This document shows positions 24,372-33,795 of a DNA stretch of 64,000 bases, in pieces. The notes under the pieces are model-generated. The model had not been told where the DNA came from, did not search any database, and saw only the letters and a list, made by a program, of their open reading frames with translations. Source of the stretch: Rapidithrix thailandica. Lineage in GTDB: Bacteria; Bacteroidota; Bacteroidia; Cytophagales; Flammeovirgaceae. The stretch lies in NCBI RefSeq assembly GCF_039710355.1, contig NZ_JBDKWZ010000001.1, forward strand, positions 372,001 to 436,000, read 5' to 3'. Made by a program: the position numbers and the translations under genes. How positions within the stretch are numbered: the first letter of the stretch is position 1; every line of letters starts with the position of its first letter.

Positions 24372-24993
24372 TTACTAATTCTACCGTATTGGTAACATCG
24401 CATTTTTGAAGCATATTTGAACGGTGATTGGATACCGTACTCTCACTGATAAATAGCTTCTCCGAGATTTGCTTTGTATTGAGCCCTTCAGCCAGTAAAC
24501 TTAAGACCTCTTTTTCCCGCTTTGACAATTGGTCAATGGGGTTCGCACCATTGCCATCTTTCCTGCTTTTATATCCTTTTACAATGACTTGAGTGATCTC
24601 ATAACTATAGTATTCTTTGCCTTTGTGCAAGTAGCGAATTGCTTTGATCAGCTCTCCTTCTTCGGTGATTTTTGTAAGATAACCCGATACACCATATTCC
24701 AATGCTTTGAATACATAATCGGGGGTTTCGTGCATGGTCAATAAAAGGATCTGGGTAGAATAATTACTATCTTTGATCTGTTTAATCACTTGAAAGATCG
24801 ATTTTCCCGGCATATCGATATCGGAAACCAACACATCCGGCTGATATATATCCACTAATTTTTGTACTTCGTCTCCATTTGAGGCCAAACCCACAATATC
24901 AATATCCTCATAGTCCGAAAGGATAGCAGCAGTACCTTGACGTAATATGGAATGATCATCTGCAATTACGACCTTTATTTTGTTATGATTCAT
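24340..24993 (-). CDS. NarL/LuxR-family response regulator
   Basis: 217 residues. The receiver domain (about 1-125) has the acidic pair Asp12-Asp13 and phosphoacceptor Asp58 in VLVSDIDMPG. The C-terminal LuxR helix-turn-helix (about 152-212) has LSKREKEVLSLLAEGLNTKQISEKL and ISESTVSNH. It should bind DNA when phosphorylated. The two HisKA_2 kinases directly upstream on the same strand are the obvious candidate partners. The 218-bp gap before it suggests it may also have its own promoter, though no TAnnTTTG was found there. Confidence 0.9.
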   Translation of the reverse strand: MNHNKIKVVIADDHSILRQGTAAILSDYEDIDIVGLASNGDEVQKLVDIYQPDVLVSDIDMPGKSIFQVIKQIKDSNYSTQILLLTMHETPDYVFKALEYGVSGYLTKITEEGELIKAIRYLHKGKEYYSYEITQVIVKGYKSRKDGNGANPIDQLSKREKEVLSLLAEGLNTKQISEKLFISESTVSNHRSNMLQKCDVTNTVELVKIYLESINKW

Positions 24994-25211
24994 ACTACTT
25001 AAAGATTAAAAAAATAAGATATATAACTCCAATAGTATACAGTTTGTAAGATTTAGCCCCCCTTTACTTTCATAGCTCAAGCATTTTCCGAATTGAAGCA
25101 GTAGTTGGTTTTTCCCTCGGGTTGGAAGGCATAAAAAATTACCTGTTAGAATGAACACGCTGATTCCTATGTAATTAAGGGGATGAAGGAGTGTATATAA
25201 AAAATCTTTAC

Positions 25212-26582
25212 TTAAAACTTAATCGTTACACAAGCACCATTATCATTAAAAACGTCCATTTCTCCGTTTAAGTCTTGTGTGAGCATATTTATTAACTTGA
25301 TCCCAAGGGTCTTTCTTTCACTTTTGGCGTCCGAAAATCCTTTCCCGTTATCTTTTATTTTTAATTGGTAGGAAGTATCTGAGTTGGTAAATTCGATCGT
25401 AATACGACCCGGTTCGTTTTGAGGTAAACCGTATTTAAAGCAATTGGTCACTAATTCGTTGGTAATTAATCCTATGGCAATGGATTTATTTAAATCAAAA
25501 CTGACAGGGGCTACTTTCAATTGGAGTTTGACTTGCTCCTCTTCGTAGCGAAACGATTTGGAAATATGACGTACCAATTCTTCTAAATAAGAAGACAAAT
25601 CAATTTTATCCAAGGTATGTGATTGGTAGAGGTTGCGGTGAATAATGGCCATGGAGTGGATTCTCCTTTTTAAATTTTCAAAAACTTTTCGCAACTCCTG
25701 GTCTTGGGTCATTTGTTTTTGCAAAGTCATAAACCCCTCAATCATTGCCAGGTTGTTTTTCACCCGGTGGTATACCTCTTTCAGCAGTACTTCTTTTTGT
25801 TTTAAAGCATCTTTTACTTGTTTTTCAACAATTTTTCTTTCTGTAATATTCCGGGAGTTGGCCACGATTCCTTGGATAGCAGGATTTTCCAGCATATTGT
25901 TCGCCAAGGTTTCTATCCATAAATACCCTCCGTCTTTTTGCTGAAGGCGGTATTCAAATTTTACATTTTTATGATGAGAGATACCTTGGAGAATTTCTTG
26001 TACTTTGTCCACATCTTCGGGGTGAATGAACTGAGTGTAGGGTTGTTTTGCAACTTCTTCTTCCGTGTACCCGAGTAATTTATAAAAAGAAGGACTTTGG
26101 TAAAGTACATATCCACTGAAATCCAATACGGTAATGATGTCCGAAGCATTTTGAACAAGCGCACGGAAACGGGCCTCACTCTGCTTCAATTTCTTTTCCA
26201 TCTCATGTTTGTAGGAAGCAATTTCTACCGCTACTTTCAATTCCGTTTCCTCAAAGGGTTTTAAGAGGTAGCCGAATGGACCTGTGGCTTTTGCCCGCTC
26301 TACAGTAGTTTTATCAGAGTTGGCAGTTAAATAAATGATCGGAATGTCCATATATTCCAAGATCCGCTCGGCACTGGCAATCCCATCCAGCTCTCCTGAG
26401 AGGATTACGTCCATTAAAATAATATCCGGGCGGCTTTTTAAAGCCGTTTCGATGGCCTCTTCACCGGTAGATTCGGTACTGACCACCTCAAAGCCAAACA
26501 GCTCTAATTGCTGCTCTAAAAGCAGAGCCGTTACACTTTCATCTTCAACTATGAGAATGCGTTTTTTTACGGTTTCATTCAT
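25212..26582 (-). CDS. Hybrid REC-PAS-HisKA_2 histidine kinase
   Basis: 456 residues, apparently cytosolic. Domains in order: an N-terminal receiver (about 8-125, phosphoacceptor Asp58, Lys108 in LLKPF), a PAS domain (about 135-255, ending NSRNITERK), a HisKA_2 dimerisation domain with His272 in LLKEVYHRVKNN, and a HATPase (360-456) with NELVTNCFKYG and KDNGKGF. A receiver placed before the kinase suggests it is controlled by phosphotransfer from another kinase, probably the 1245-residue protein 66 bp upstream. Its output may be the NarL-type regulator downstream. Confidence 0.9.
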   Translation of the reverse strand: MNETVKKRILIVEDESVTALLLEQQLELFGFEVVSTESTGEEAIETALKSRPDIILMDVILSGELDGIASAERILEYMDIPIIYLTANSDKTTVERAKATGPFGYLLKPFEETELKVAVEIASYKHEMEKKLKQSEARFRALVQNASDIITVLDFSGYVLYQSPSFYKLLGYTEEEVAKQPYTQFIHPEDVDKVQEILQGISHHKNVKFEYRLQQKDGGYLWIETLANNMLENPAIQGIVANSRNITERKIVEKQVKDALKQKEVLLKEVYHRVKNNLAMIEGFMTLQKQMTQDQELRKVFENLKRRIHSMAIIHRNLYQSHTLDKIDLSSYLEELVRHISKSFRYEEEQVKLQLKVAPVSFDLNKSIAIGLITNELVTNCFKYGLPQNEPGRITIEFTNSDTSYQLKIKDNGKGFSDAKSERKTLGIKLINMLTQDLNGEMDVFNDNGACVTIKF

Positions 26583-26647
26583 GGAAATTGTAATTTTGAA
26601 TCAAGTACTGTTGAGTATACCTCGATAGTCTTTCCTTTGAAAGGAGT

Positions 26648-29600
26648 TTATCCTTCTTTGAAGGCAGTTTTAAACTGAATCCTGAATTCCGTACCTGAAT
26701 GATTGTCAAACTCTATTTCTGCTTTTAGTTGCTTACTCAAGGCATTGATGAGTGTGAGTCCAAGGGTTTTTGATTTTTTCAAACTGACCTCTTGTTCAAA
26801 ACCTACTCCATCATCTTTCAAAATTAGTGTATATAAATCTCCCAGTTTGTCAAATTTTATATAAATATGCCCTTTGTCTCTACCCAGAAAAGCATGTTTA
26901 TAGGCATTGGATAAGATTTCATTGATTAACAACCCACAGGGAACAGCCATATTGATATCCAGATAAGCCGGGGATAAATCCAATTCTGCCCGGATCAAGA
27001 TTCCGGGAGGGCAATATGCATTTTTGATATATCCGATAATGTCTCGTATATAATTACTGAACTCTATCTTCGAAAGGGTGTCGGATTGATAGAGTTTTTC
27101 ATGAATCATGGCCATTGACCGGATCCGGTTGGCACTTTCCTGAAACAGGTTTTTATACATGGGGTTGAGTATGTAGTTGGATTGCAACATGATTAGCCCT
27201 GATACTACCTGCATATTATTTTTGACCCGGTGGTGAATTTCTTTCAGCAGAATCTCTTTCTCATGTAGTGATTGTTTAATCTTTTCTTCCGCTTTCTTTT
27301 GGACGGAGATATTCTGAGAAACCACCATGATTTTTTCGATATCCCCGTTTTGTTCAACCAAAGGTACCGTATGCATTGCATAATGATTTCCATGTACTTG
27401 TAGCTGGAAATGTTGCGAAACCCCTTTAAAGCTTTCTTTATACTTAGTTGTTACCAAAGGCTTGTTTTCCGGAGTTACAACTTCTTGCATGGCTTTGCCA
27501 ATGATATGCTCGGCATTAATGGGAATATTGTCAAACTCCCGGCCTTCCGTGAACACTATCCGGTAGTGGTTATCCAAGAGCGTAATCGTACCGTTAGGAA
27601 AGTTTTTGGCAATGGTACGGTAGAGTTTCTCGCTTTCAATAACTTTTTCCGAAGACCGGGTACGTTCTATGGCATGGCCGATAAACTCTGCCAGAATTTT
27701 CATCAAAAATACATCGTCCGAGTCCCATTGTTTGCTTTTGGAAATAGTGTCAAATCCCAAAATTCCCAACATTTTATTGTTGACCTTGATAGGGACACTG
27801 ATATGAGATTCTATGTTCAGCTCCCAAGGAATATGAGGTTTGTCCTTTTCCATAAATGGATTTTGTTGGAGGGAGGGTAGGCAGAGAACATCTTCGTTTT
27901 TGAATTTCTCAATCCACCACTGCAGGTTGTTCACGTCTAAATATTCGGCAATACTATGGGTAGATTTAAAGCCTTCCTGCACCCACTTACCCTGTAACTG
28001 CATCCTTGTATTATCCTCTGACAATACATACAGGTAAGAAGAATCAACTTTGGCAAACTGCCCTACCCGGTACATGGTGTCTTGGATTTGCTTCCGTAAC
28101 TTCCAAATAGTTTGTGTATTGACAAAATTGGAAGAGATGGATGTGATAAAATTCTGTAGGTCCAAGTTGTGTTTTAGTTTTTGCTCGGATTGTACCCTTA
28201 CAGTCACATCTTTGGCAAATACGGATACTTTTCTGGAATCTGGAGCTCCCTTGACAAAGTTGTAGGTGAACTCGTAGTATTTGTTAGGTTCGCCTGTATG
28301 TTGGATAATTTTCGTAAAGGATTCACCTTGCAAAGCGCGTTCGATAAATGCTTTATGAAGGATATGGTAATCTTTATGAATAGAGGCAAACAGTTCAAGA
28401 AGGTTGGCCCCCTCTTTAAACTCGACCTGGTAGCTTTCTTTGTAGAGTTGATAGGCCATATGATTAAATGTCTCAAGGCGGTAGGATTCATCTACTAACC
28501 AAATGGCCAAATCATTACTTTCTAAGATGGAGCGTACGGTTGCCTCACTATGCTTTAGTTGGTTTTCGGCTTGCTTCCGTTCGGTAATATTCGTGAGAAT
28601 GATAATGTACTTCAGTAAATTCCCTCCTTCATCCAATACAGGAGAAACATTCATATGTGCCCAATAATGTTGACCGTTTTGCTTGGTATTACATACTTCG
28701 GCATTGAAAGCTTGTTGTTTCTCAAGTTGTGCTTTTACCTGTTGAAACTCATACTCACTTCCCAAAAAAGCCTGAGGGGTGCTTCCTATCACTTCCGGGT
28801 ACGAAAAGCCGCTTAGTTGAATCAAACTTTCATTGGCCCATTCCACCCGGTTTTTATGGTCTACTATGAGTACGGCATTTTGAGTTTTACTGGCTACTAA
28901 TGAAAGTGTTTCCAGCTCCACTTCCAATTGTTTTTGGGGAGTGATGTCCTGAATGGTGCCAATTAATTTGGTGATCTTATTTTGTAATTGGATGGGGTTG
29001 CAAGTTACCCGGCACCATTTGGCTTGTCCTTTGGCACTCTTAATTTTAAAGCTTACATCAAAGGCTTCCCCTTCGTTCAAAGCCTGAATCAGGTGCTTTC
29101 TTAATGTGAAGTAATGGTTTTTTTTACAAAAATTAAACAGACTTTTTACCGTGATGGGCTGATCATCGGGAATATCCAAAATTGCGCTGAATTCGGGAGA
29201 ATATTCAAAGCGAGGGTAGGTGAGGTTGTATTCCCATCCTCCGATTTGGCTAATTTCCTGTGTGTCCTGTAGCAAGGCTTTGTAACGCCTGTACTCCGAA
29301 AGGTCCTTTATAATGCAACATAAAGTAGAAGGACGGCCTTGAGCCGAACACCGGCTGATATGCAATTCGATTTCTAATAAGTCTCCGTTTTTTTTTCGTA
29401 TCAGCCATTCCCCATTGCTGGATTGGTTTTTTTCCAGTACCTCCCGGATGTTAGTATCAATCGATTGGTCCTCTTTATGTTCTACCAGTTGTGATATGGG
29501 TTTTCCTATCAGTTCCGAAGATAAATACCCACTTAAATCGCTAAAACCTTTATTGATACGGGTAATACAAAAGTTTTCATTCAGTAGAAAAAAATTAAGA

Positions 29601-30385
29601 CCGGAAGATTGTATGATGTTTTGGACAAAGTTTTTCTGAAAGATAAGCTCTTCCTGTAATTGCTTCTGATGAGTGATATCTTGTATCGTAAGCAGTGCGA
29701 ATGTTTGCTTTTGATATGTAAGTGAACCAAGTGTACAGCTCAGCCAATGCTTATTCCCTTCGAGGTCTTCTAGCTCAATCCGGTTTCTGCTTTCTTGGCC
29801 GTTAATGGCATTGATTGTATTAGTCTTGAAAGCTTCCGTTTGGTCTTTGGGTAGGTAGGGTAGTAAAGAATCGGATGTTTGCAAAGGTTTTCCCTTTAAC
29901 TTGGAACTGGTTTTCCGGGCTTCATCGCTGAAAGCAATTACCTGACAGTCTTGGTTCAGAATGACTTGAATTTGAGTGGAATACGTTAAATATGTGGAGA
30001 CACCGCTTGAGTGTTGAGGTGCGTGAACGGTTTTTTCAATGAGCTGTTGCAATGAAGCACCTAGTTCCGCTTTTTCGAAGGCAATCAGATAACCTTGAGC
30101 CTCCGAAGATATAATAATGCGGCCCGAAAGTATTTCTCCATTACATTCGAAAACTCTGAGTTTTCCCTGTATTTTTTGGGAAAGGGGAGGCGACTGTAAG
30201 ATCAGTTCTACGTCCGGATGAAATTCAGACCGGAGATGATTCAGTAAATAAATATTGGTCTTTCGTACCGAGGGAAGTAAAAAAGGGGCTTTTTCTTTGG
30301 ATTGAGCGGTGATTTTCAGCGCATTATTGGTCCTGATCCATGCGGTATTTTCACTACTCACTTTTGAGGTATGTTCAGCATGCAT
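26648..30385 (-). CDS. Large multi-PAS/GAF HisKA_2 sensor histidine kinase
   Basis: 1245 residues without a convincing transmembrane helix, so probably a cytosolic sensor. I read about six PAS domains (roughly 135-245, 250-365, 370-490, 490-610, 615-735 and 915-1030). Most end in a DITxxK or NITERK-like motif. One GAF domain (about 745-910, containing SVPIKVNNKMLGILGFDT) lies among them. The HisKA_2 domain near 1035-1115 carries LLKEIHHRVKNN with the phosphorylated His. The HATPase has NEILSNAYKHAF and KDDGVGF. It probably integrates several small-molecule or redox cues. An inverted repeat lies just upstream of its start. Confidence 0.88.
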   Translation of the reverse strand: MHAEHTSKVSSENTAWIRTNNALKITAQSKEKAPFLLPSVRKTNIYLLNHLRSEFHPDVELILQSPPLSQKIQGKLRVFECNGEILSGRIIISSEAQGYLIAFEKAELGASLQQLIEKTVHAPQHSSGVSTYLTYSTQIQVILNQDCQVIAFSDEARKTSSKLKGKPLQTSDSLLPYLPKDQTEAFKTNTINAINGQESRNRIELEDLEGNKHWLSCTLGSLTYQKQTFALLTIQDITHQKQLQEELIFQKNFVQNIIQSSGLNFFLLNENFCITRINKGFSDLSGYLSSELIGKPISQLVEHKEDQSIDTNIREVLEKNQSSNGEWLIRKKNGDLLEIELHISRCSAQGRPSTLCCIIKDLSEYRRYKALLQDTQEISQIGGWEYNLTYPRFEYSPEFSAILDIPDDQPITVKSLFNFCKKNHYFTLRKHLIQALNEGEAFDVSFKIKSAKGQAKWCRVTCNPIQLQNKITKLIGTIQDITPQKQLEVELETLSLVASKTQNAVLIVDHKNRVEWANESLIQLSGFSYPEVIGSTPQAFLGSEYEFQQVKAQLEKQQAFNAEVCNTKQNGQHYWAHMNVSPVLDEGGNLLKYIIILTNITERKQAENQLKHSEATVRSILESNDLAIWLVDESYRLETFNHMAYQLYKESYQVEFKEGANLLELFASIHKDYHILHKAFIERALQGESFTKIIQHTGEPNKYYEFTYNFVKGAPDSRKVSVFAKDVTVRVQSEQKLKHNLDLQNFITSISSNFVNTQTIWKLRKQIQDTMYRVGQFAKVDSSYLYVLSEDNTRMQLQGKWVQEGFKSTHSIAEYLDVNNLQWWIEKFKNEDVLCLPSLQQNPFMEKDKPHIPWELNIESHISVPIKVNNKMLGILGFDTISKSKQWDSDDVFLMKILAEFIGHAIERTRSSEKVIESEKLYRTIAKNFPNGTITLLDNHYRIVFTEGREFDNIPINAEHIIGKAMQEVVTPENKPLVTTKYKESFKGVSQHFQLQVHGNHYAMHTVPLVEQNGDIEKIMVVSQNISVQKKAEEKIKQSLHEKEILLKEIHHRVKNNMQVVSGLIMLQSNYILNPMYKNLFQESANRIRSMAMIHEKLYQSDTLSKIEFSNYIRDIIGYIKNAYCPPGILIRAELDLSPAYLDINMAVPCGLLINEILSNAYKHAFLGRDKGHIYIKFDKLGDLYTLILKDDGVGFEQEVSLKKSKTLGLTLINALSKQLKAEIEFDNHSGTEFRIQFKTAFKEG

Positions 30386-30392
30386 TCTGCTT

Positions 30393-30440
30393 GTATAATA
30401 ATTGGTTTACAAAATATCCGGAATGTCTCAATTATTATAC
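30393..30440. repeat. 12-bp inverted repeat upstream of the large kinase gene
   Basis: GTATAATAATTG (30393-30404) and CAATTATTATAC (30429-30440) are perfect inverted copies with a 24-bp spacer. They begin 8 bp upstream of the kinase start codon, where they could be an operator or an mRNA hairpin. Confidence 0.75.
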
Positions 30441-30535
30441 CTTGTTGAGCCCCTGTATATTGTTTGTTCGTTATATATTAAAACTACTTCTTGTAATAAT
30501 GCAAGTAGTGTTGTATTTATTTGATATTCAGTATT

Positions 30536-31270
30536 TTAATCCCCTTCTTTTTCTGCGGGTTTTACTTGAGGAAGTGTGTATTTAGCCCATCTTCTCAGGC
30601 AAAAGTATTGCAAATTGTGGGCTCTTCCCGTTGAGGCTGTAAATCCCCAGATCACTTGTGTTTCCCCGGCAAATATTTCATTGACCAAATCCTTATTACT
30701 TTCATATACCTTTTGGCGGTCCAGCCATACTTGAAGTTGATGATTTTTGGGGTTCCAGTTCAGGCGAAAATTGTGCATCAGGTCATCTTCCAAGTTAAAG
30801 TTTTTATTATTGCTGTTCCAGTATACTTCGTGGTAGTTTGTCCCATTTTCCAAGTAGGCGATATGATCACTGGTCGGGTCATTTTGCCGGAAGTTTTCAT
30901 AGGTATCGAATTCGATGGCAATAGAAGGGGAGATGAAATCACCGGAAACATAAAACTTACTCCAACGGCCATAACTCATACATTCGCCCCAGGTACCGTA
31001 GGCATTAAATCCGCGGGGGTCATTGTGCATGACAAACACAATTCCGTCAGCACCTTCGTCTTTATTGCCCAAGTAGATATCGAATTCAATTTCAAACTGA
31101 TTGCTTAAATCTACTTTGGTGGTGTGAAAGGCAAGGCCCCGTACATATTGTTCATCGGGGGTAAGCATGATGCAGTCGGCATTCATGCGTTGGGCAGCTC
31201 CACTTAATTTAAATTGGCTGTAGCCGGGGAGACAGGTAAAAAATAAGAAGGCTAAGAGTAAAATTTTCAT
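30536..31270 (-). CDS. Secreted L-type lectin-like domain protein
   Basis: 244 residues from ATG at 31270, chosen because it places the signal peptide MKILLLAFLFFTCLPGYSQ first; a longer frame would start at 31333. The mature protein has the jelly-roll pattern of legume/L-type lectins: FEIEFDIYLG, GADGIVFVMHND, a calcium-type SIAIEFDTYEN segment with DHIAY, then GFTASTGRAHNLQ. Such domains bind glycans. There is no C-terminal T9SS sorting domain, so it is probably periplasmic or released. Ligand unknown. Confidence 0.75.
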   Translation of the reverse strand: MKILLLAFLFFTCLPGYSQFKLSGAAQRMNADCIMLTPDEQYVRGLAFHTTKVDLSNQFEIEFDIYLGNKDEGADGIVFVMHNDPRGFNAYGTWGECMSYGRWSKFYVSGDFISPSIAIEFDTYENFRQNDPTSDHIAYLENGTNYHEVYWNSNNKNFNLEDDLMHNFRLNWNPKNHQLQVWLDRQKVYESNKDLVNEIFAGETQVIWGFTASTGRAHNLQYFCLRRWAKYTLPQVKPAEKEGD

Positions 31271-31568
31271 AAGATGCAAAGGTGTGATGGACCAAAAAAG
31301 TAGTCGACAGGAACATTTGGTTGGGAGGATCATTTCTAATGACTAAGCATGTAAGGAGGTAACAAAATCCGGGGTGGATTGATTTAAGCGGAAAACAAGA
31401 AATTTTACCTTCTTGAACAAAGAATAAGAAGGCCGCAGGAATATCTTGCAAGAAGTTGACACGTGTATTGCTTGAGCCGAACGGGAAAGGGGGGGATGAA
31501 CCCAAGTCTTCTTCTTTTGATTTTTAAAGTAGAGGTACTAATTTAGTTCGGATTTATCAGGGATATGT

Positions 31569-32000
31569 ATGAGTATTGAACAACAAATCAGATCAATTTT
31601 AAAAAAACATAGCTTACGCAAAACGGCTGCCCGGCAGGAAGTCTTAAGTGTGTTTTTACATTCGGATACGGCTTTGTCGCATAGCAAGTTGGAAGAGGTG
31701 TTTGATAATAAATTTGACCGGGTCACTTTGTACCGTACGTTGAAAACCTTTGAACAAGAAGGCTTGATTCACAAAGTGTTGGACGACAATGCAGTGGTCA
31801 AGTGGGCGGTGTGTAAAGATGACTGTTCTTCCGGCCATCACCATGACGATCATGTGCATTTCAAATGTGATATTTGCCATGAAACCTACTGCCTGACCAA
31901 TGTACCCATACATTTGGCCCAGCTTCCAAAAGGCTTTCAAGTCAATAGCTTTCAATTGTTGGCCACCGGAGTATGTGATAAATGCAATGCTTTGGCTTAA
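31569..32000 (+). CDS. Fur-family metalloregulator
   Basis: 143 residues. The winged-helix DNA-binding domain (about 1-80) ends in the conserved FDRVTLYRTLKTF. The dimerisation domain has two CxxC pairs, Cys100-Cys103 and Cys136-Cys139, for the structural zinc. A His-rich stretch (SSGHHHDDHVHFKC, about 88-100) is likely to be the sensory metal site. These features fit Fur, Zur or PerR; the exact metal cannot be decided. No Fur box was recognised and the gene seems autonomous. Confidence 0.88.
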   Translation: MSIEQQIRSILKKHSLRKTAARQEVLSVFLHSDTALSHSKLEEVFDNKFDRVTLYRTLKTFEQEGLIHKVLDDNAVVKWAVCKDDCSSGHHHDDHVHFKCDICHETYCLTNVPIHLAQLPKGFQVNSFQLLATGVCDKCNALA

Positions 32001-32181
32001 GCTAACTGGTACGCCTTGTGGCTCCTTCGAATGGGAATAGAGTAGGTGCTGGAGGAGACTTTTTATTTGTTAAGTTCATCCTAATAATGGAATACTTGCC
32101 TCCATTTACCCTGCCTATAGCCGTGTGGATAGAACAAATACAAAATGATTTCACGCAATTTTTTTATGACCGCAAATGAAT

Positions 32182-32189
32182 TAAATTTG
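32182..32189 (+). promoter_or_regulatory. Candidate -7 element for lpdA
   Basis: TAAATTTG fits TAnnTTTG and lies 67 bp upstream of the lpdA start. The -33 region is only T-rich. Confidence 0.45.
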
Positions 32190-32256
32190 CGATGCCTTCT
32201 CGTGGGGCAAAGGACTTGTCAATCAAATTTTTAAACTTACTAAATCAATATATACT

Positions 32257-33651
32257 ATGTCATCAACATTTGATCTGATCGTCATTGGTAGTGGACCGGG
32301 AGGTTATGTAGCAGCGATTCGGGCTGCTCAGTTGGGTATGAACGTAGGAGTGGTGGAGAAAGAAAACCTGGGCGGTATTTGCTTGAACTGGGGCTGTATC
32401 CCTACCAAGGCTTTATTAAAAAGTGCACAAGTTTTCGAATATATCCAACACGCAAAAGACTATGGAGTAGATGTAGGAGAAGCCACAGCGAATTTTGAAG
32501 GAATGGTGGGCCGTAGCCGTCAGGTTGCTTCAGGAATGAACAAAGGCATTGAGTTTTTATTTAAGAAAAATAAAATCACCAAAATCTTTGGCTTCGGAAA
32601 GCTCGTTTCTAACAATACGGTGGAAGTCACTGCAGAAGATGGCTCAAAAGAAACTTACAAGGCTAAAAATATCATTTTAGCAACCGGTGGCCGTTCCCGA
32701 GAGCTTCCTAATATCAAAATCGATAATGAGAAAGTAATCGGCTACCGCAAAGCCATGACTTTGGAAAAACAACCAAAGAGTATGTTGGTGATTGGATCCG
32801 GAGCGATCGGGGTGGAGTTTGCCTATTTTTATGATGCAATTGGTACAGAGGTGACTGTCGTGGAATTTATGCCAAGCTTGGTGCCTTTGGAAGATAAAGA
32901 TGTTTCCAGAGAGTTGGAGCGCAACTTTAAGAAGAAGGGCATTAAAGCAATGACCAAGTCTACTGTGGAAGCTGTCGATACTTCTGGCGAAGGGTGTAAA
33001 GTAACGGTAAAAACTCCTAAAGGGGAAGAAATCATCGAAGTCGATGTGGTTCTTTCTGCTGTAGGAATTGCTACGAACATCGAAGGTATCGGCTTGGAAG
33101 AAGTAGGTGTTGCGACTGACAAAGGAAAAGTATTGGTAGATGATTATTATCAAACCAATATCCCGGGAGTATATGCCATTGGGGATATCGTAAAAGGTCA
33201 GGCGTTGGCACACGTAGCTTCTGCCGAGGGAATTATTTGTGTGGAAAAAATTGCCGGACAAGATCCCGAGCCGTTAAACTACAACAACATTCCCGGGTGT
33301 ACCTATTGTAGCCCTGAGATTGCTTCTGTTGGTTATACGGAAGAGCAAGCAAAAGAAGCAGGTTACGAAGTGAAAGTAGGTAAGTTTCCCTTCTCGGCAT
33401 CAGGTAAAGCCAAAGCTGCCGGAGCTCCGGAAGGTTTTGTGAAGGTGATTTTTGATGCGAAATACGGTGAGTGGTTGGGAGCGCATATGATCGGAGCAAA
33501 CGTAACGGAGATGATTGCCGAAGTAGTAGCCGCCAGAAAACTGGAAACTACCGGACATGAGATCATCAAATCGGTACACCCTCACCCAACCATGTCAGAA
33601 GCTGTGATGGAAGCAGCCGCTGCCGCTTATGATGAAGTGATTCATATCTAA
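32257..33651 (+). CDS. lpdA: Dihydrolipoyl dehydrogenase (E3)
   Basis: 464 residues, typical for E3. The FAD site GSGPGGYVAAIRAAQ is at 11-25. The redox disulfide GGICLNWGCIPTK has Cys42 and Cys47. The NAD-binding GSGAIGVEFAYFYDAIGTEVTVVE follows, then AIGDIV. The dimerisation domain closes with HPHPTMSEA, whose His is the catalytic base. It reoxidises lipoamide in the 2-oxoacid dehydrogenase or glycine cleavage complexes. Not in an operon with E1 or E2 genes here. Confidence 0.96.
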   Translation: MSSTFDLIVIGSGPGGYVAAIRAAQLGMNVGVVEKENLGGICLNWGCIPTKALLKSAQVFEYIQHAKDYGVDVGEATANFEGMVGRSRQVASGMNKGIEFLFKKNKITKIFGFGKLVSNNTVEVTAEDGSKETYKAKNIILATGGRSRELPNIKIDNEKVIGYRKAMTLEKQPKSMLVIGSGAIGVEFAYFYDAIGTEVTVVEFMPSLVPLEDKDVSRELERNFKKKGIKAMTKSTVEAVDTSGEGCKVTVKTPKGEEIIEVDVVLSAVGIATNIEGIGLEEVGVATDKGKVLVDDYYQTNIPGVYAIGDIVKGQALAHVASAEGIICVEKIAGQDPEPLNYNNIPGCTYCSPEIASVGYTEEQAKEAGYEVKVGKFPFSASGKAKAAGAPEGFVKVIFDAKYGEWLGAHMIGANVTEMIAEVVAARKLETTGHEIIKSVHPHPTMSEAVMEAAAAAYDEVIHI

Positions 33652-33689
33652 AATTAATGCACCTCTTGTGAAAGAGGTATTATACCTTG

Positions 33690-33737
33690 AAAAGGGTTAA
33701 ATCTTATCACATTTGTGTTGAAGGTTTAACCCTTTTT
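33690..33737 (+). terminator. Terminator after lpdA
   Basis: Arms AAAAGGGTTAAA (33690-33701) and TTTAACCCTTTT (33725-33736) are perfectly complementary. They are preceded by a small ACCTCTT/AAGAGGT hairpin at 33661-33679. The A/T ends suit bidirectional use with the convergent GH3 gene. Confidence 0.75.
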
Positions 33738-33795
33738 CTATGATGTATAAGAAAGGCAGAGCAACGTATAGGGAGTTGCCGTAAAATTTTGTCTG

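Noticed and set aside
24176..24409. 77-codon plus-strand frame across repeat copy 2
   Set aside because: It spans the repeat and then the antisense of the response regulator end; the other copies do not conserve it.
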